From contig CM035807.1 in assembly GCA_020466095.1 (NCBI GenBank), positions 99,320,785 to 99,384,784 of the forward strand: 64,000 bases of DNA, read 5' to 3'. The stretch is from Chlorops oryzae. Its lineage: Eukaryota > Arthropoda > Insecta > Diptera > Chloropidae. The position numbers and the translations under genes were made by a program. Positions within the stretch are counted from its first letter, which is position 1, and each line of letters opens with the position of its first letter. The notes beneath the pieces are model-generated. The model was not told the origin of the DNA and did no database searches. It was given only the letters and a program-made list of their open reading frames with translations. Of the stretch, positions 1 to 11,175 are shown one piece after another.

Positions 1-24
1 ATATATCGAAAATTTCTACTGATA

Positions 25-902
25 GAGGCCTTTTACATTAGTCAATGAGGCCTTTTACATTAGTCAATAGTTGACCGTCAATTCTCATTTTCAGTACAAA
101 ACGATAACATATCGTTATAGAAAAGTTGAACGTTTTCTGGTTGCACGTACTCGCTCAATCCGTCTTTGCTCTCTTTCGTTTATCGAACTTATCGATGGCT
201 GTGAACAAATTTCTGACATTTATTTTATTCGTTTTCGTTGTTCGTGGAGACAGCATCGCATGCAATTATATGTTATAACTTATTTTTCTTGATCCATATT
301 TTAGGGTCTTACATTCTTGTATATACCGAAAACTATAAATTGAAGACTAATTTTAAAAAAATTTGAGATATGAAGAAAAATGTGATGAATATAATTAAAA
401 TGTAAGGCGAAACTCCATAGACGACGGAAAGGACGTTTGTTGCGGTATACGCGGCAAAGGTGAAAAAATTTGTGCTGCTCCCATTGAATCAATGTATTGA
501 AATGTATTTAAATGGAAGCAGCTACATTTCTATCTTACAAATTGTGTATAGAATATATTTTCAAACAAAAAAATTTAACAGCTACTCACTAAAAATTGTC
601 TTTTTCAAAAAGCATTCAAGCATTTTGAAATACTCCTTAGCATTAATAATTAAATTCATTAAAACAAACCAGGTAGTGCTGTATTTACGTTTCTGCTATC
701 AACCCTTAATCAGAGATACATAATTTATTTTGCTAGTATTTTATAAAATATCACCCCAGTGTGCAAGAGGAAAATGTCATAAAAGGCAAACGAAGCAGAA
801 TTGACGATAAATTCTTTCGAGTAAGTGTAAAAGCGAATGCAACTCCAAAAGGGAATATCGATAGGAATTGATGGTCAACTATTGACTAATGTAAAAGGCC
901 TC
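25..902. mobile_element. Terminal-inverted-repeat element, non-autonomous
   Basis: Bases 47-83 and 866-902 are inverted copies of each other (core GGCCTTTTACATTAGTCAAT, then AGTTGACC and TCAATT). The outer 22 bp on the left is present twice in tandem (25-46 and 47-68). The 780 bp between the arms is AT-rich and has no coding sequence I recognise. This fits a MITE or other non-autonomous DNA transposon. No clear target-site duplication was found, so the exact ends are uncertain. Confidence 0.6.
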
Positions 903-3425
903 AATGTCATAGTGTGAAGGCCGCTTATAATAGGCATATTTTTTTGTAGTTATAATATCGATATATCGAAATCCCGATGATATAGAGTAATTTTTAGAAG
1001 GATAATTCTTTTTTGGGGGGAAATTCAGTGAAATTTGGAGGGAAGGCTCTTACGGGTTCGTATCTTTTATTTAGTTTTCCCAATACTTCTAACTTCTATT
1101 AAAGCATATCTCCCTAAAGTATACCGTATATAAATTGGACTTATCATTTTCCCCGAAAGTATTCCTTATATAAAATAAGAATTCTTTTCCCCGAAAGTAT
1201 ACCGCATTTATTTCAATTTGGTCAAATTGATATCCCTGCAGAAATATGGACTGAGCCAAGTATAGCCTTCGGTCAGTCCCTCATGTTACCACTACTAGTC
1301 CCCTCTTAATTCCACTTGTAATGTATTCAACTGTCCTTTTTAACATGGGCCTGTCCTAGGGGAGGGACTAGTCCGCAAAGCGGCTGATCATAGGCCAGTT
1401 TTTTTTTGGGTCAATTGTCGTAATTTTGTCTGGTTTTAGGATATTCAAATGAGGAAAATAAAAAACCAATTTCTTATATATATTATAAGTTGATGAAAGT
1501 GTCATTTACTGACCACCCATAAACCAACCCGTTTATTACCGACCGCCGGCTAGCCGAATTCAATGGAGCGAACTGCCATAATTTAACCGGTAGGGTTTGG
1601 ACCAGTCAAAGGCCACTCCTTCCTAAAAAATTTAACGGATCATTTGTGCAGGGTAAGGACACTCAGATTCAGTTAGTGCAGTTGTCCAGTTATAGTTTTT
1701 TTTATATTTCCATTAAAAGATTTGTAAAAATTTTTTACCGGCTTCAGACCTATTGACAAGAAACATATGTTAACAAAATAAGGTCCACATAAGATGTTTT
1801 GTTTAAAGAAAAGGTTATTCAAAAAACATAAGCTTAAAAATTAATACAAATACCGTTGTAAAAAATCATGATTCATTAAAGCGGTTTAAGCACACATCAG
1901 CGCCTTAATTTCCTTAAGAATTCTAACTCATTTCTAGCTTCTACCTACCTAGCTTCCTCCTACTTAGCTTCTCTTCCATATGACCACAGATACATACTTA
2001 TATGTATAATACAGAGTACTCTCTCCTTGCGGGCACTCCACTAAGGCGGACACTTTTTAGGAATGCTCTAGTGTTCCTGCTTCTCGAATAGTTTCCCCTT
2101 AAGCGGGCACCTCTGTTAAGCGGACCACCTACCACCGCTTTGTTCCATAATTTTTTTTCGAAACTCTTATCAAACGAGAGCAAAAGGATTGCCAATCAGA
2201 GCCTCGCATTCATAAAGCAATTTGGTTTATATTGCCATTGTGTGTTGAAAAAGAAGGTAACTCAAAAGATAAATTTGGAACATGGCAAAATTTTAGCTCA
2301 CAAAAAATCGAGTAAAATAAAAAAATTTCTATTTGAAAATAAGTAATTTCAATTTGAAATTTAAAGGCGAATACAGAATAACGTATTTTTCAAGGACGCT
2401 ACCACACATTCTGCCGAATCCGAATGTTTCAACCCCATTATACTTAAAATATGGCAGCACTTTATTTTTGCGTATCCTGATGTCCACTTGACTCCACTGA
2501 AAAGTTTTGCGACTGAGCGGGAACGTGACGTCGTGGTGAACATTTTGAGTTCCGTAGTTTACGTTTACGTTTCCATCTGTGAGAACGTGGCTGGAATTCG
2601 GTTACGGAAGGTGGCGACATACGAACGCGAAAATTTTATTAAGATAAAAAAAAAATAAAAAATAAAGAAAAGAAATTAAAAAATACGCCAATTTAAAAAT
2701 CAATGAAAGTAATTAAATAAATACGCGAATAAAAATCCCATGTCAAAAGTTCATTTTGAAAAGATTGTGAAACGCAAAAAACGGAAGATTAGCGAAAATC
2801 TCATTTTAAAATTGAGGTGTGAATGTGAACATAAATCCAATATATACATATATATATCTATATGTCTATTTCTGTTTTTGTGTGCGTGTTGGAGCGCGTG
2901 GAACACTGGGATATATATATATATATATATAAATAAGGAAGACGAAAAAAAAACCCAACTGAGGAGAGATAGCGAGTGGGACAATAATGCCAAATCAGTT
3001 CGCATAGTCGGGAGAGATTCAAAAAAAAGAAAGAAAACCCCATATAGCCAATAGATCGTCTTAAAAAACGCACATCGCGAATAGTAGACTTTTTAAAAAT
3101 CATTTCAACGACAGGACATTCAGGAACAGTTCAACAGACAGCTTATGTGCTTTCGATACACACAATCACTCACTCAGACACACACATACAGATATATATG
3201 TATCTATTTATTAGAAATCCGTTTCAGCATTTATGCATAGCGTTTTAAGGGTTTACCGCTAGCGGTTGTCTGCTTTTTATATCAAGTCAAACACACGGCG
3301 ACAGCAGGCAGGACTCTTTGCTGAATTGCTGTTTAAGGACCTTTTGCTTATTACGGCGACATTAGTGTTCATTATTTCATTGGCGTCTAAAGCATTACGT
3401 TATGTCGCGTGTCGTCGCTTACCTA
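903..3425. other. Noncoding stretch, possible promoter or 5' UTR near 2350-3200
   Basis: No convincing gene. At 1090-1215 a motif close to CCCCGAAAGTATACC recurs three times at about 55 bp spacing. Segments at 2010-2130 with repeated AAGCGGGCACC/AAGCGGAC motifs look like debris of a DNA transposon. The less AT-rich stretch near 2450-2640 followed by A-rich DNA with several short open frames resembles an insect 5' UTR, but no open frame recognisable as a protein follows. TA dinucleotide runs occur at 2905-2930. Confidence 0.3.
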
Positions 3426-3429
3426 TATA

Positions 3430-4041
3430 CATACCCAGCAGAATATTATGTCGGCGGTGAACAAGTCCGCGCGTCCTTCAGAGCGGACGCTTCGGGGAAA
3501 TGCTCAGCATGACAGAGTCAGCGGGGTGGAGTGAAAAAGTCTTGCCCCATTGTCATTTCCATTTTGAACTCGGCTTGCTTGAATCTTATCGGCTGCTTAA
3601 ATTTAAATAGGGTTTTAGCGTCAGGAGATGTAGCGTTTGGCATCGTACTGGCCTGACAGTCCGAAGATCGCGGGTTCGATCCCTGGCCGAGCCAAACAAT
3701 AATTGTAGAAGTAGAAAGATTAAAAAAAAAAATTCGAAATACAAAAAAAAAACACGATGAGAAATGCTCTCTCTCTCGAAACATGAGTTTCCTGCACTCA
3801 GGAGAAAGAGAGAGAGAGAGTTGTCAAACGATTTCTAAAAATAGACATTGAGAGAGAAAAGAGCACGTGCAGAAACTTTTTTCGCTATAGCGGACTATCT
3901 CGCTCCGCGCGCCGATGACTTTGTCCGGCGTGATGCGCAAAATGCCATTTGTGTAGAAATATCACCGCGCGACTCCTTTACAAAGGGATGACATGCGGAT
4001 GTCATCGCGGACGTCCGCCTGATATTTCCTACTGGGTAACT
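3430..4041. mobile_element. Possible TIR element with ACCCAG ends
   Basis: The left end (ACCCAGCAGAATAT then GTCGGCGG and GTCCGCG) matches the reverse complement of the right end (CGCGGAC, GTCCGCC, ATATTTCCTACTGGGT) with mismatches. The interior holds the tRNA-like segment at 3627-3693 and GA-rich microsatellite. The inverted arms are imperfect and I found no duplicated target site. Confidence 0.35.
3627..3693 (+). repeat. tRNA-like SINE head
   Basis: A pol III-like B box (GGTTCGATCCC at 3673-3683) lies about 35 bp after an A-box-like stretch (TAGCGTTTGGCATCGTACTGG). The segment ends GAGCCA and is followed by an A-rich tail after 3720. The stems do not pair well enough for a functional tRNA, so a tRNA-derived SINE is the better reading. 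Confidence 0.55.
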
Positions 4042-4633
4042 TAGCACAATGTACACGCACATAAATGTGCATAAAAATATGTTCGCTTGTGTGTGCGTGC
4101 GCGTGTTTTTGGGTAGGAAACTGTATATTTGGTTGATTCGTTTTTCATGTCGTGTCATGTTGTCTTAAGTTTCACAATTTCTCTATACATTTGCACGACC
4201 AAACCGCTTGTATTTGAATATATAAATATATACATGTAAATATTATATGTACATATGTACGTTCGGCATCGCCAGTAGTTCTCTGTGCTCGCATATTTAC
4301 ATATTTACCTTCAAATCGAAAACGCACCGTGCACGCTCCAAATAGAATCCCGGAAACGCTTCGAATAAAACGCTCAATTGCATGAATGTGATAACGGATA
4401 TTATTAATTTCATCTGTCAATGAATCAATGGAATTTAAAACATGCTGCCGTTCGAGATTTAAAAGTAGGTACACAGGAAACGTTGGCATAAAATATTTTT
4501 TTTTTAAATAATGCCCTGAATGCGGTATCTCGGTCCGGACTCCGGAGTGTCATTCACTAACTCCATAGCAATGTGATTTTCCTCGATTTTCTTTCAACAA
4601 TGCCAGATTTAGTAAATTCATACATATGTATGT

Positions 4634-4672
<39 letters not shown>

Positions 4673-5189
4673 TGATAAAAATAACTGCTAGCGATTTAAC
4701 GAATCGCAGTCTGTGTATGTTTTTCTCTATCCCGATTCTATGCTATTTGCATCTTTTGTGGCATACCTTGCGGCGCTCATGCGACAAAAAAATTTCTCGT
4801 TTGACTGCCATTTTCCCCTGAATCTATTGTAAATCCAGCAGCAATAGTTTTAACAGCAATTTTATGCAAAATATAAGTTAGTTTGTCGCATATCACATAT
4901 GCCATGGATCTCTGCAAACATGTTTGCTCTCGCTTGTTGTGGAAAATCCTTGAAAAGTAAAAAATTTATGTCAAGTAAGTTTTCCCCCCCAAGAAGTTTG
5001 CTGTTACATGACAGATATTGAATCACGATGCAAAACTTCTGACAGCACATTCAATGTAGGTACTTACAAGACAGTAAAGAGACGTAGTCATTTGAAAGAT
5101 GCCATTCATTTATGAAATCAATTTCCGATTATATATGCTTTAATTTTTGATATAATGATAATTATGCAAAATATGTAATATTCATGAGC
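4042..5189. other. Noncoding, microsatellite-rich stretch
   Basis: AT-rich DNA with GTGTGTGCG runs near 4085-4110 and a (TA)n microsatellite at 4630-4672. No open frame here resembles a known protein. Confidence 0.4.
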
Positions 5190-5331
5190 CAGGGGCGGAC
5201 TGGGCCTACGGGCAATTGGGATCAATACTCATGGAGTAAGTATTTTTTTAATTTTTTATTTATTTTTCTTAGGTAACGGGGTCCCATTTTACAAACGACC
5301 GGTGGGCCCTTTGACCCCCAGTCCGCCCCTG
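5190..5331. mobile_element. hAT-type MITE with perfect 8-bp target duplication
   Basis: The 142-bp element has inverted ends CAGGGGCGGACTGGG and CCCAGTCCGCCCCTG. It is flanked on both sides by the identical octamer TCATGAGC (5182-5189 and 5332-5339). Eight-base duplications with CAGGGG-type ends are characteristic of the hAT superfamily. The element is too short to code and would depend on a transposase supplied elsewhere. The perfect duplication suggests a fairly recent insertion. Confidence 0.85.
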
Positions 5332-5339
5332 TCATGAGC

Positions 5340-6280
5340 TCAAATTATTTACTTAATATGGCCTTCTTCGGTCCTACAACTTTGACGGACTTTGTAGTTG
5401 TGACTGCACTGTGTACCGAGAGAGTATAAATTATGACAATAATCCCATAATTTGGAGAAGAACATTTTCGTCTTCTATTGCTATATCTAGGGTCCGCTCT
5501 TTCTGGTACTATTCTTCATATTTATTTGTCTTGGAAGCAAGCCCAACAACTTCTTATTCTTTGTCATTAGCTCCTCCTGGAGCATAGGGCCTTTGTCCCA
5601 TAAACATAGACCGCTAACAAAATAATTATCTTTTATTTTAGCAATCCTTTTACCATGTTCCTGTCACATCCAAGATAAAACTCTCTTTTGCTTTGGTGGC
5701 TTCGTTGAGTCGCAATACAATTAAGTGATTTTTAACCCAAATATTCAGTAGAAATTGACCTCTCTTAAGTGAAAAATAACGGCTTTAAGAAAAAAAAAAA
5801 ACAACCAACAAAGTCAACTCCAGATATTTTCGTGAAATACCTTATTCTCAGAATTCCAACATTTAAATGATGCGTATTGCAATCCTGGGTTCTTAAAAGT
5901 CATACATATATCGAGGCATTAACCACAGAATCACAGAGCAGTTTCTCTCCGTTTACCTTGATGAAGCACAAAAAAATCTGCAAGCATTTCTTCTCTCTGA
6001 AAACCACAAAATTCTCGGAGCTCCCGATTGCGATACCAGTTCGAATGATATTTCATCAGAAATGAACCAATAAGCGCAACGAGATCTCTTGCATGGTCAT
6101 TTATGTACGCAACTCGATTCAGTTAATTGAATCCTTGGCTTAAAAGCATTTTAAGCGAGATAATGAATCGTTGCAGTAATTTGAAAAGTTTCCTCTTTTA
6201 TGAAATTCTTCCATTGAAAGGCAAAATTATTTTACATGGCCAACAGAAATTATTAATTAAAATTAAAAAAAAAATTTTCT
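5340..6280. other. Noncoding stretch
   Basis: AT-rich DNA without a recognisable gene or repeat. Short open frames here have no protein-like composition. Confidence 0.35.
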
Positions 6281-6284
6281 TATA

Positions 6285-6720
6285 ACGTCGGATGGACGTC
6301 TCTGAGTGCTCCTCATAAGCCTTGGAACGTGAAAAAAGTTGCTCGTATGCCATTGGAAGATATACCGATGGGGTGAAAAATAGATAGTGGCAGTGTTGGA
6401 GCGGGAGTTGTTTGATCCAACTTTCAGAGAACAGCAGCTATGGGTCCTTCAAAATGAAGCAATCCCTCAAGCGCCAACATAAATATCTTCTCGTAGGTAC
6501 TTTCAAACGGATTTTATAGACTTAATGGCATTCGCCATAAATTCGAAACAAGTTTAAGGATGCAACGACCTCCTTCAGAACATATCCAAGGGGATCACAT
6601 TTACTCTCCACTGGATAGCTCCACATGAAGGCTATGGAAAGGGCGGACTGCCTGGACAAAGGGGCCGCGTCAAACGATTTTCATGGATTAATAATAACTT
6701 TTGCGGGGCTTGTAACACCT
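6285..6720 (+). mobile_element. Non-LTR retrotransposon relic, RNase H domain
   Basis: Plus-strand reading gives RYTDGVKN at 6358, matching the YTDGS start of LINE-encoded RNase H with its first catalytic Asp. After a shift it gives GSVGAGV, and at about 6609-6668 LHWIAPHEGY then ERADCLDKGAAS, matching the W..GH.G...N..AD.LA..GA region near the end of the domain. Several stops and frame changes separate the pieces, so the copy is dead. Element families of the Jockey, I or R1 groups carry such a domain; I cannot say which this is. Confidence 0.6.
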
Positions 6721-8385
6721 TCAGTAACGACCTGATCCGAAAATTGGGAGGAACATAGCCTACATATTTATAATGAATATTTTAAGTCTCAGGACTTTAA
6801 GGGCGGAAGCTACTCTAAGCCTTAACAGAAACAGAAACATCATTCAAAACTACACTGAAATCTTAACAGACCCATTGTAGACTTAAGTATCACTTGCATT
6901 AGTTGGAGGTGGCAAATGAAGATCTCTCTAGGCTTTGTAAGTCAAAACAGCATGTTCTGAGCTAGGCGTAGACTCAGGTGACTAGCGGCATGGATATGGT
7001 TCCCCAAGCTATTAGTCAATTGAAAAAAAAAAAAAAAAACTCAGATTCAAAAGTAGTCTCAGTCTACTTTAAGGGAACATGGGTAAACACGCAAGATCTT
7101 TCAGGTCGTGGTACTCTTAAAGCCTTCATTTGAAAAAGTCTTCGCAATAATTTTCACTTGTCTCATTTAATTGTTTTGTAATTATGCTGAGCTAGGAGTG
7201 ACTGAGTTATTTGGGATGTGATATTCTCTCTTGATCCTTATTAATCAAAGCTCTCACACTCATTCGCATGTTTTTTTTTTTTTTGTGAAAAATGAAAAAA
7301 AAAAAAAATAAAAAATTCGAATTGCCTCAATTTTGCCGACCAAAACAGCCCGCCTTATAACACAGAATTTAGGAAGCTTAGTCAAATAACACTAACAAAT
7401 CCCAATCTCTTTCCATTCAATATAAATTGAAAAGTAACAAACAAAAATAAATATCTCCTTGGCAGTGTTTACCTTTTGAAGCAGTCCAAAAAAGCATAAT
7501 ACGCATATACGTATGTATGTATGTATGTATATAAAAAAATGTCGTTTTTATTTGTCGCATAAAATCAACTTCGAAGGCCATGCTTTGTTGCATTTCGGCA
7601 TCAATTGTTGTTTACATATTCCTCTCAAGGCCCGATGCAGTGGCAAATGCGAAGAGAAAATGGAAATAAATCAGTTCAATGGTGCAAAAGGACAATCGAA
7701 ATTCTTTCGAAAAGATCTTCTAGGAAAATTCTGTTTACAAAAGTGAAGAAAGAAAAAAGTTTTGCCTCTGTTGTTGGTGGAAAACTTTCCATACAATTAG
7801 CCAATGCAGTTAGTTTTTCTTATGAACAAAAATCGATGGCGAAAAAACTTGCAGGAAACTTTTTAGATTTTAATTAAACCCAAAGTCGATCCTAAATCGT
7901 TTCACTCAGATAATCTAAGAGAACAAACCCGTTTTTTTTTTTTTTTTTGTGCATTGGTGTAAAAAGAGGAATGCACAGGGAAAGAGAATGCTTTAAATGA
8001 AAACGAAATTCCTTTTCACGATTTTCGCTATTGTTTTCTATTTTTTTTTCTGTGCCTTTGTTTTTTAGTATTCTTCCACAATGATTCTTGTGTGGATTAT
8101 TTTTTGATGCTGTGTAGTCGAGAGTCTTCAGAGAATCCTCTTTAATTATTTCTCTTTTATTTTCGTTTATTTGTTGTTCTTGAGCTCAAAAGAGGAATTG
8201 GATTTGATTTCAGAGCAGAAATGTGATTTCAAACTGGACAAAAGGATGCTTCAATTTAAAAACAGATAGGATTCGGTTCTAGCATAAGAATCCAATAGAG
8301 AAGAAGCAATATGGATTATCATTGAATTTTTCGAGAGCAGGTGGCTCCGCTACCTGCTGCCATTATACCAATTAAATCTTTAAAT
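6721..8385. other. Noncoding stretch between two LINE fragments
   Basis: Contains poly-A and poly-T tracts (7022, 7270, 7300, 7931, 8040), a GTAT microsatellite at 7510-7530 and no recognisable coding sequence. It could be an insertion that split one retrotransposon copy, or simply unrelated DNA between two fragments. Confidence 0.35.
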
Positions 8386-8390
8386 GTGAG

Positions 8391-8645
8391 TAATAACTGA
8401 CTGGGCACTGTTTGATTGGCCCACACGGAAGAAGATTGGGAACGACAGCCTTCGATTTTTGTAGAAGTTGCCAGGATGTGGAGAAGGAAGAGACTCCTCA
8501 GCGACTGATCTTATATTGTCCTGCCTTTGCGAAGCATATTTTCTAAAGTCACTTTCTAAAATTGGTTTATTCAATCCGTTGAACGAATCTAGCTACATTG
8601 AAAGCGCTAAATGGTTTTAAAAAACCTAACCTAACCTAATAACAT
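8391..8645 (+). mobile_element. Non-LTR retrotransposon relic, C-terminal CCHC region and 3' end
   Basis: One frame reads LTGHCLIGPHGRRLG, then CRSCQDVEKEETPQRLILYC, then PAFAKHIF and a stop. This matches the end of Jockey/R1-like ORF2 proteins (LTGH...HARRLG...C..C..EEET.EHLL..CPAL), including the conserved cysteines and histidine-like positions. After the stop there is a short 3' tail and then a CCTAA-type simple repeat (8624-8640). A similar GGTTAGGTTA stretch in inverse orientation occurs at 47157. The upstream RNase H piece at 6285-6720 may belong to the same copy. Confidence 0.65.
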
Positions 8646-9019
8646 TATCAGAACCATTGGTCAAGATGCGGAGCCATCGTACCCCCTTATCATGACCACA
8701 GTATCAACGAGATCCCCACAAGCTGACCAACCACAGATCAGGCAGGATCTTTCAAAGTACCGGGGCTCCTAATTCTCGATAGAGCGTGTTTAAATATGCA
8801 TAATTTATATGCTTATATATTTAGGTCATATGGTCAACCTTTCGTATATTCCGCCCATAATAAAATAATACCAATTTAATCCAATGCCCGATCAACTAAC
8901 TACAGAAGGTTTGGCAAGGAGCCGCGGGACGCCATGGACGTCCGAAGAGCGTCCTTTCGCGGGGAACATAACATTTAAGTATATCGACATACGATGATTT
9001 CGCGAAAAAGGGGTCGATA

Positions 9020-9223
9020 CAGGGGTGTTATGGAAATCAATAGTTGTCAGAATCGGGTTTCAAATCACCATTTATTGGAATCAATTAAGGGTTCGAGCAA
9101 CGATTCATTTTTGGAAAAAGATGCCATTACCGAAAGCCATATTCGATTATAAAGATCCCTGCACCAAATAATTGATGGTTTCAAAACCGATTCTGACAAC
9201 TATTAATTTCCATAACACCCCTG
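9020..9223. mobile_element. TA-flanked MITE (Tc1/mariner-like)
   Basis: Inverted ends CAGGGGTGTTATGGAAAT and its complement, extended by AATAGTTGTCAGAATCGG with few mismatches, enclose about 204 bp. Both ends abut a TA dinucleotide, the target duplication expected for Tc1/mariner-type elements. No coding capacity. Confidence 0.75.
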
Positions 9224-9960
9224 TATAGTAAATACAATTTTTACAATATAATAGGGGATAGTGGTAGAACTCTGAAAACTCTCCATTTCATTTGGTGTGG
9301 GTGTTGGGGGGCGGCTTATCAAATATTTTACCCGTTACAGTTCCTAGCAATGAAAGCACAATAATGTGTTCATTGAAATTGTCGTAACAATTGTTAGCTT
9401 AATATGTAGTCATTTCAATTTTCTATGACCGGCTAAACCACAGGCTGGCAATTAAATAACTATTCGATAATATGAGCTCTCGTTAAGTTGCGCCGGACAC
9501 ACACCGCGGCCCATTTGCGTTGACATGTGTAAATATTGATTCGTCCATCGTCCCTCGGTACAAGCACCAATTAAACTATTTATTGTGATCGAATTCCGAT
9601 AATTGCGAGACAAGAAATTGAAAGCAACACTGAAACAAAACAACAACAAAAACCCGCTATCAATAATAAAAAATTCATTTGTAAATTTAATTTATTCAAT
9701 ATGGTGCATGGTGCAGCAAAAAAAAAAAAAAAAAAAAATTGAAACAACTGAAGTGAAAAGCAAAGCACCTCAACATGCTTTCCAGGCTGTCTAATTTAAT
9801 TGCGTGATTTTATGAGTTTCCTTAGCTCTGTGCATTCATATTTCATTTAAGTTTTTTCGACAGCGTTTCTCAAACTGACTCTAGACGGAACCTGTAGTCA
9901 GTCGAGCCACCACAAAGCAACGATTTCACCAGTCACATATATATAAACCATTTGTATAGC

Positions 9961-10118
9961 CTTCCCGCAGGGGGAATCATTTATGATTTTCGGGCTTGGC
10001 AAACCCGCGGACCCCAGCCAAATGTCCACCAATACATGATTCCCGTATGGGGTCAAATTGGAACTGCAGGAGCTTCTTGGAGAATGTACGCACGGTTGAC
10101 CATACGAGCACAATTAGT
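9961..10118 (+). repeat. Dispersed repeat containing GGGCTTGGCAAACCCGCGG, copy 1
   Basis: This segment shares long near-identical stretches with 36257-36425 (same strand) and a shorter part with 60662-60738 (opposite strand). Shared landmarks in order are a CCCGC(A)AGGGGAATCAT motif, GGGCTTGGCAAACCCGCGG, a CAATACATGATTC motif, and GTACGCA..GTTGACCATACG. It directly adjoins the TCGATAG element that follows. No coding sequence is evident. Confidence 0.7.
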
Positions 10119-10127
10119 GTTGGTGTT

Positions 10128-11175
10128 AGAGCTGGACAACTATCGATAGTTGCGACCATCGATAGTCTGAAATATTCAACAAGCCGAATTTTAAAACCCT
10201 TCTTAATCAATTCTCCATACTTTGTAACCAACACTGACGCTAGGCAGTATTTTTGTGACTCTTTTCCCTTGGATATTGAAGGAAATTACTTTATTTCTGT
10301 TTTCTTTAGAAAATTTATCAGTAAAAATCCATTGTAAACATTTGAATTGAGTTTTGGTTAAACGTCAAATCGAAAGAATCCCTCAAAACGGAAAAAAACC
10401 CTCGTTCTGGCATCAGTGCATAGAATAAAATTTTAGCATGACGCCTATAATTCTCATTTGGTTTGTAAATTGGGACACTTAAGAGTCGCAGAATTTCTGA
10501 AGATTTTTCACAACGTGATGAAGCAAGAACGTGTGTAAGTTTGTCTTATTTATTGGCTCGAGAGAGCTGGGGAGATATCGATAGTTTTGATAGTCAATAG
10601 TTTTAATAAGTCCGAAGTCAGACATACCTGAGACATGTTCCGGAACATTCAGTTCGTTGGCAAGAGACGCAGGAGGCAAGGAAAAGTTTCTGTGCCTTAT
10701 GCGTCTCTTGCCAACGAACTAAATGTTCCGGAACATGTTTTAAGTATGTCTGACTTCGGACTAATGGATTGTCTAAATAATCGATAGTTTTAATAATCGA
10801 TACGTTTAGTAATCGATATTTTTAATAATCGATTTTCTACATAATCTATAGTTTCAATAATTGATGACTTCAATAATCGATGGATTCGATCATCGATTGT
10901 TCGATAATCGATAGTTCGATAATCGATAGTTCATTTCATCGATAGTAAAAATTATCGATAGGTCAACAATCGATAGTTTCAATGGTCGATATTTTCAACA
11001 ATTGATATATCCGATAATAGTTTCTAGAATCGATATTTCCGATTATCGATAATTTTGACAAACGATAATTTTGATAATCGAAAGATGAATTTTCGAGCGG
11101 CTCTCACGCTTATCTATGAGTAAATAAAGGCATTTTTGGGAATCTGTCCATTTCAGAAGACATGTGATTTCTCTA
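10128..11175 (+). mobile_element. TCGATA-array element, copy A
   Basis: Begins with AGAGCTGGACAACTATCGATAG, followed by a conserved core at about 10177-10530 also found at 20948, 29775 and, inverted, 61910. The centre (10760-11085) is a degenerate tandem array built on ATCGATAGTTTNAATA with a period of about 16-18 bp. A distal module follows (GAGCGGCTC, then AGGCATTTTTGGGAATCTG and TCCATTTCAGAAGA) that is shared with the copies at 30980 and 61380. No protein is encoded. The arrangement suggests a non-autonomous mobile element with an internal satellite-like array. Confidence 0.7.
10609..10762. repeat. Long near-perfect hairpin nested in the array
   Basis: Two arms of about 66 bp (10609-10675 and 10697-10762) are inverted copies: AGTCCGAAGTCAGACATAC, ATGTTCCGGAACAT, AGTTCGTTGGCAAGAGACGC and their complements, with a spacer of about 20 bp. 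It interrupts the TCGATA array of copy A and is missing from the other three copies, so it is probably a foldback MITE that inserted later. Confidence 0.8.

Noticed and set aside
2740..3103. Overlapping open frames with Lys-rich and Ile/Tyr-rich sequence
   Set aside because: Composition follows the A-rich and TA-repeat DNA; frames on both strands are open, which points to low complexity.
8624..8640. Telomere-type CCTAA repeat
   Set aside because: Only about three units, next to a LINE 3' end; most likely the element's tail rather than an interstitial telomere.
10760..11090. Regularly spaced palindromic repeats resembling a CRISPR array
   Set aside because: The genome is eukaryotic, the repeats are short and degenerate (ATCGATA), there are no constant-length unique spacers and no cas genes.
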